Shown one piece after another: positions 49,966 to 51,629 of a DNA stretch of 51,629 nt. The stretch is from assembly GCA_028875175.1 (NCBI GenBank), contig JAPPFO010000031.1, positions 1 through 51,629 on the forward strand, given 5' to 3'. A program made the position numbers and the translations under genes. The notes beneath the pieces were generated by a model, which saw only the letters and a list, made by a program, of their open reading frames with translations, was not told the origin of the DNA and ran no database searches. The DNA is from Chloroflexota bacterium (GTDB lineage Bacteria > Chloroflexota > UBA11872). Positions within the stretch are counted from its first letter, which is position 1. The number at the start of each line of letters is the position of its first letter.

Positions 49966-51029
49966 GCGCTGGCCTCGTAGACCGCCAGGGTGTCGCGTGC
50001 CGTTCGCTCCCAGCTGAACTTCGCGGCTCGAGCGCGGCCTCGAGCGCCCAGCGAGGCACGCAGTCCCTCATCGTCGGCCAGTTGATCGATGGCCGCGGTT
50101 AAACCCTCGACATCGTCCGGCTCAATCAGCAGCGCGTCCTCACCCACCACTTCCGGCACCGTACCTACCCTGGCCGCGATCACTGGTGTTCCGCTCGACA
50201 TGGCTTCCACTGCCGGGAGGCCAAACCCTTCGTCGAGCGACGGAAGGAGAACGAACTCCGCCTGGCTCAGGAGGCGAACCAGCATTTCGTCGCTCACGCG
50301 CCCCGGAAAGCGCACGCACTCGGTTCCTGGTTCGCTCCGCACGGCGCGCACGATCTCCGCCCCCCGGTAACCAAGCGCCCCGGCAACCAGGAGCGTTCCG
50401 TTTTGAGCAAACGACGATGCGCCAAAGGCGCGCGCCGCCAACGCCACGTTCTTGCGCGGCTGAATCGTGCCAACCATCAGCCCAAACGGTCCTGGCCAGG
50501 CCCGCTCGTCGCAGGTTTCGTTGGTCGCCGACAGCCCTGGCGCGTATGGAATAACCGTGAGGCGAGCTTCGTCCGCGAGATCGCGCTCCAGGATCGCCGT
50601 GCGTACGTGCTTGGACGGAACGATTACGGCCCGTGCCCGCCGCCAACTCCGAATGGCGCCGGCATAGTGCCGCCGGCTTGCCGCGGCATGGGTTTCGGGA
50701 TGTGTGAGAAACGAGATGTCGTGGACAGTCACGACCGCAGGCACCTCAACGCCGTCGGGAATCCCATGGTCCGGATAGTGCGCCAGATCTGTTCCGCGCA
50801 GAGCGCGCCCCAACAGGAACCGTTCAAGCCGCCCGCGAACCGGGGCGAACGCCGAACGCACAGGCAGCGATGGCCTGCCCGGCAGCCGCCCGCGCCGGTC
50901 CGCCAGCAACTCAATCTCCATGCCGTCCCGCGGCTGCCTCGCCAACGCCTCCTGCAACCGCCAGATATACCGGCCGATGCCCGCCTGGTCATGCCGCAGC
51001 ATTCGCCCGTCCAGTGCGACGTTCGTCAT
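49962..51029 (-). CDS. Glycosyltransferase family 4
   Basis: This is a classic GT4 enzyme of 355 aa from the ATG at 51029 (MTNVALDGRMLRHDQAGIGR). It shows VVTVHDISFLTHPE, FGLMVGTIQPRKNVALAARA, LLVAGALGYRG and the UDP/GDP-sugar motif PSLDEGFGLPAVEAMSSGTP. This is the mannosyltransferase-like (WbaZ/WcaI) type. The longer frame upstream to 51554 is Arg/Gly rich and overlaps the ligase gene, so it is not used. It overlaps both neighbours by 4 nt. Confidence 0.93.
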   Translation of the reverse strand: MTNVALDGRMLRHDQAGIGRYIWRLQEALARQPRDGMEIELLADRRGRLPGRPSLPVRSAFAPVRGRLERFLLGRALRGTDLAHYPDHGIPDGVEVPAVVTVHDISFLTHPETHAAASRRHYAGAIRSWRRARAVIVPSKHVRTAILERDLADEARLTVIPYAPGLSATNETCDERAWPGPFGLMVGTIQPRKNVALAARAFGASSFAQNGTLLVAGALGYRGAEIVRAVRSEPGTECVRFPGRVSDEMLVRLLSQAEFVLLPSLDEGFGLPAVEAMSSGTPVIAARVGTVPEVVGEDALLIEPDDVEGLTAAIDQLADDEGLRASLGARGRARAAKFSWERTARDTLAVYEASA

Positions 51030-51629
51030 GCCGGACTTGACGCGCGGTTGCCCGCCTGGTTCACGACCAGCCCGGCGAGCCCTCCAACCAGAAACACCAG
51101 GTGCGGGAAACTCACGATGTGGTGATCGAACACACCGGCCACCCCGAACGCCGCCAGCGAGGCAAGCAGCGGTCGCAGCGCGGGGTCGGCGGCGGTCGTC
51201 TTGATGGCCGCCGTGGCGGCGCCTCCCAGCAGTCCCAGGTGGGCCAGCGCAGCCAGCACGCCCGCCCGCTCCGCCAGCCAAAGCCACGCATTGGAAACCC
51301 CGGCAAAGATGTCTGGATGCGGCGGGTCGCCATACCCCACGCCCAACAGCGGAAACCTGCCGATAACCCGGAGTGCCTCTCGAATCTCGCCGATTCGCAG
51401 CGCCGCCGAACGATCCTCGCCCAGCAAGCCCTGGCGAATCCGCTCGAAGGGTTCCAGAGGAGCGGCCGCTACCGCTACGCCCAGCACCGCGGCCGCCGCG
51501 GCCGCCAGACGCGGTCGCACCAGCGCCAGCCATACCAGCAGACCGGCGGCGCAAGCAATCCAGCTTGCCCGGGAAATGGTCAACGCCAGGGCCCCGCCAA
51601 TCAGCGCGAGGGCGGCCAGTCCCAGCGCG
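51026..51629 (-). CDS. O-antigen ligase-like membrane protein, N-terminus cut by window edge
   Basis: The frame stays open to the right edge of the window, so only the C-terminal roughly 200 residues are seen. They begin with hydrophobic sequence ending in LTISRASWIACAAGLLVWLA, which matches the LTxSRGxW segment of the WaaL/RfaL (Wzy_C) family. IGRFPLLGVGYGDP corresponds to the HPLxGxGxGxF motif. The SNAWLWLAERAGVLAALAHL stretch sits where HNxYLxxLxExG is usual. Several further membrane segments follow. It probably ligates or polymerises the glycan made by the adjoining enzymes. It overlaps the GT4 gene by 4 nt. Confidence 0.82.
   Translation of the reverse strand, partial: ALGLAALALIGGALALTISRASWIACAAGLLVWLALVRPRLAAAAAAVLGVAVAAAPLEPFERIRQGLLGEDRSAALRIGEIREALRVIGRFPLLGVGYGDPPHPDIFAGVSNAWLWLAERAGVLAALAHLGLLGGAATAAIKTTAADPALRPLLASLAAFGVAGVFDHHIVSFPHLVFLVGGLAGLVVNQAGNRASSPA

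Noticed and set aside
49962..51554. 530-aa form of the GT4 protein with a Gly/Arg-rich N-terminus
   Set aside because: The first 175 codons lie within the ligase-like gene in another frame. The GT4 family begins at MTNVALDGRML.
1..51629. tRNA, rRNA, CRISPR, insertion sequence or prophage
   Set aside because: I looked through the gaps and found no cloverleaf, repeat-spacer array, transposase or phage gene. Nearly all the sequence is taken by the genes listed.

Overview
The window is a GC-rich bacterial chromosome segment, almost wholly coding. It is dominated by the main ribosomal protein/RNA polymerase gene cluster and flanked by housekeeping and envelope genes. The EF-Tu sequence (DAPGHRDY and ITGAAQMDGAILVV motifs), a large helical insertion in RpoC, the split glycine dehydrogenase (gcvPA/gcvPB), the short adenylate kinase and the Tat-type lipoprotein signals would all fit an uncultivated Chloroflexota lineage. 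That placement is inferred from remembered family features and was not tested.

Left part (1-9975). A minus-strand gcvH-gcvPA-gcvPB operon (gcvPB runs off the left edge) diverges from a MazG-type NTP pyrophosphohydrolase carrying about 195 extra N-terminal residues. A minus-strand Tat lipoprotein follows, built of a PA-like domain and an M28 peptidase fold that has lost most of its zinc ligands. A plus-strand run comes next: P1/DmpA-type self-processing peptidase, SAM hydroxide adenosyltransferase (DUF62), M50 membrane metalloprotease, HD-domain protein, scpA and scpB. scpB and rpsI meet tail to tail and share the palindrome CTAG as their stop codons.

Centre (9972-39114, all minus strand). 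Forty genes lie with no gap above about 72 nt, in transcription order: rpoB, rpoC, rpsL, rpsG, fusA, tuf, then the S10, spc and alpha blocks (rpsJ to rplQ, including secY, adk, map, infA and rpmJ), then truA, rplM and rpsI. The usual rplK-rplA-rplJ-rplL genes are absent upstream of rpoB. Instead there is a 458-nt non-coding stretch with a plausible promoter, a perfect 8-bp hairpin and a possible coupled leader ORF. IF-1 has a 17-residue acidic loop insertion and uS14 is an intermediate-length zinc form.

Right part (39573-51629, minus strand). In transcription order this begins with an exopolysaccharide/O-antigen type cluster: ligase-like membrane protein (cut by the right edge), two GT4 and two GT2 glycosyltransferases, and a WbaP/WcaJ-type initiating sugar-phosphate transferase. 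Each overlaps the next by 4 nt. Then comes a Tat lipoprotein with two six-repeat NHL propellers of strict 56-residue period, followed by grpE, dnaJ, prmA and a HIT hydrolase.

I saw no tRNA, rRNA, CRISPR array, insertion sequence or phage gene. Most of the window is conserved core machinery. The less explained items are the MazG fusion, the dead M28-like lipoprotein, the IF-1 and RpoC insertions, the rpoB leader and the glycan/NHL cluster. I did not find a clearly new multi-gene system.
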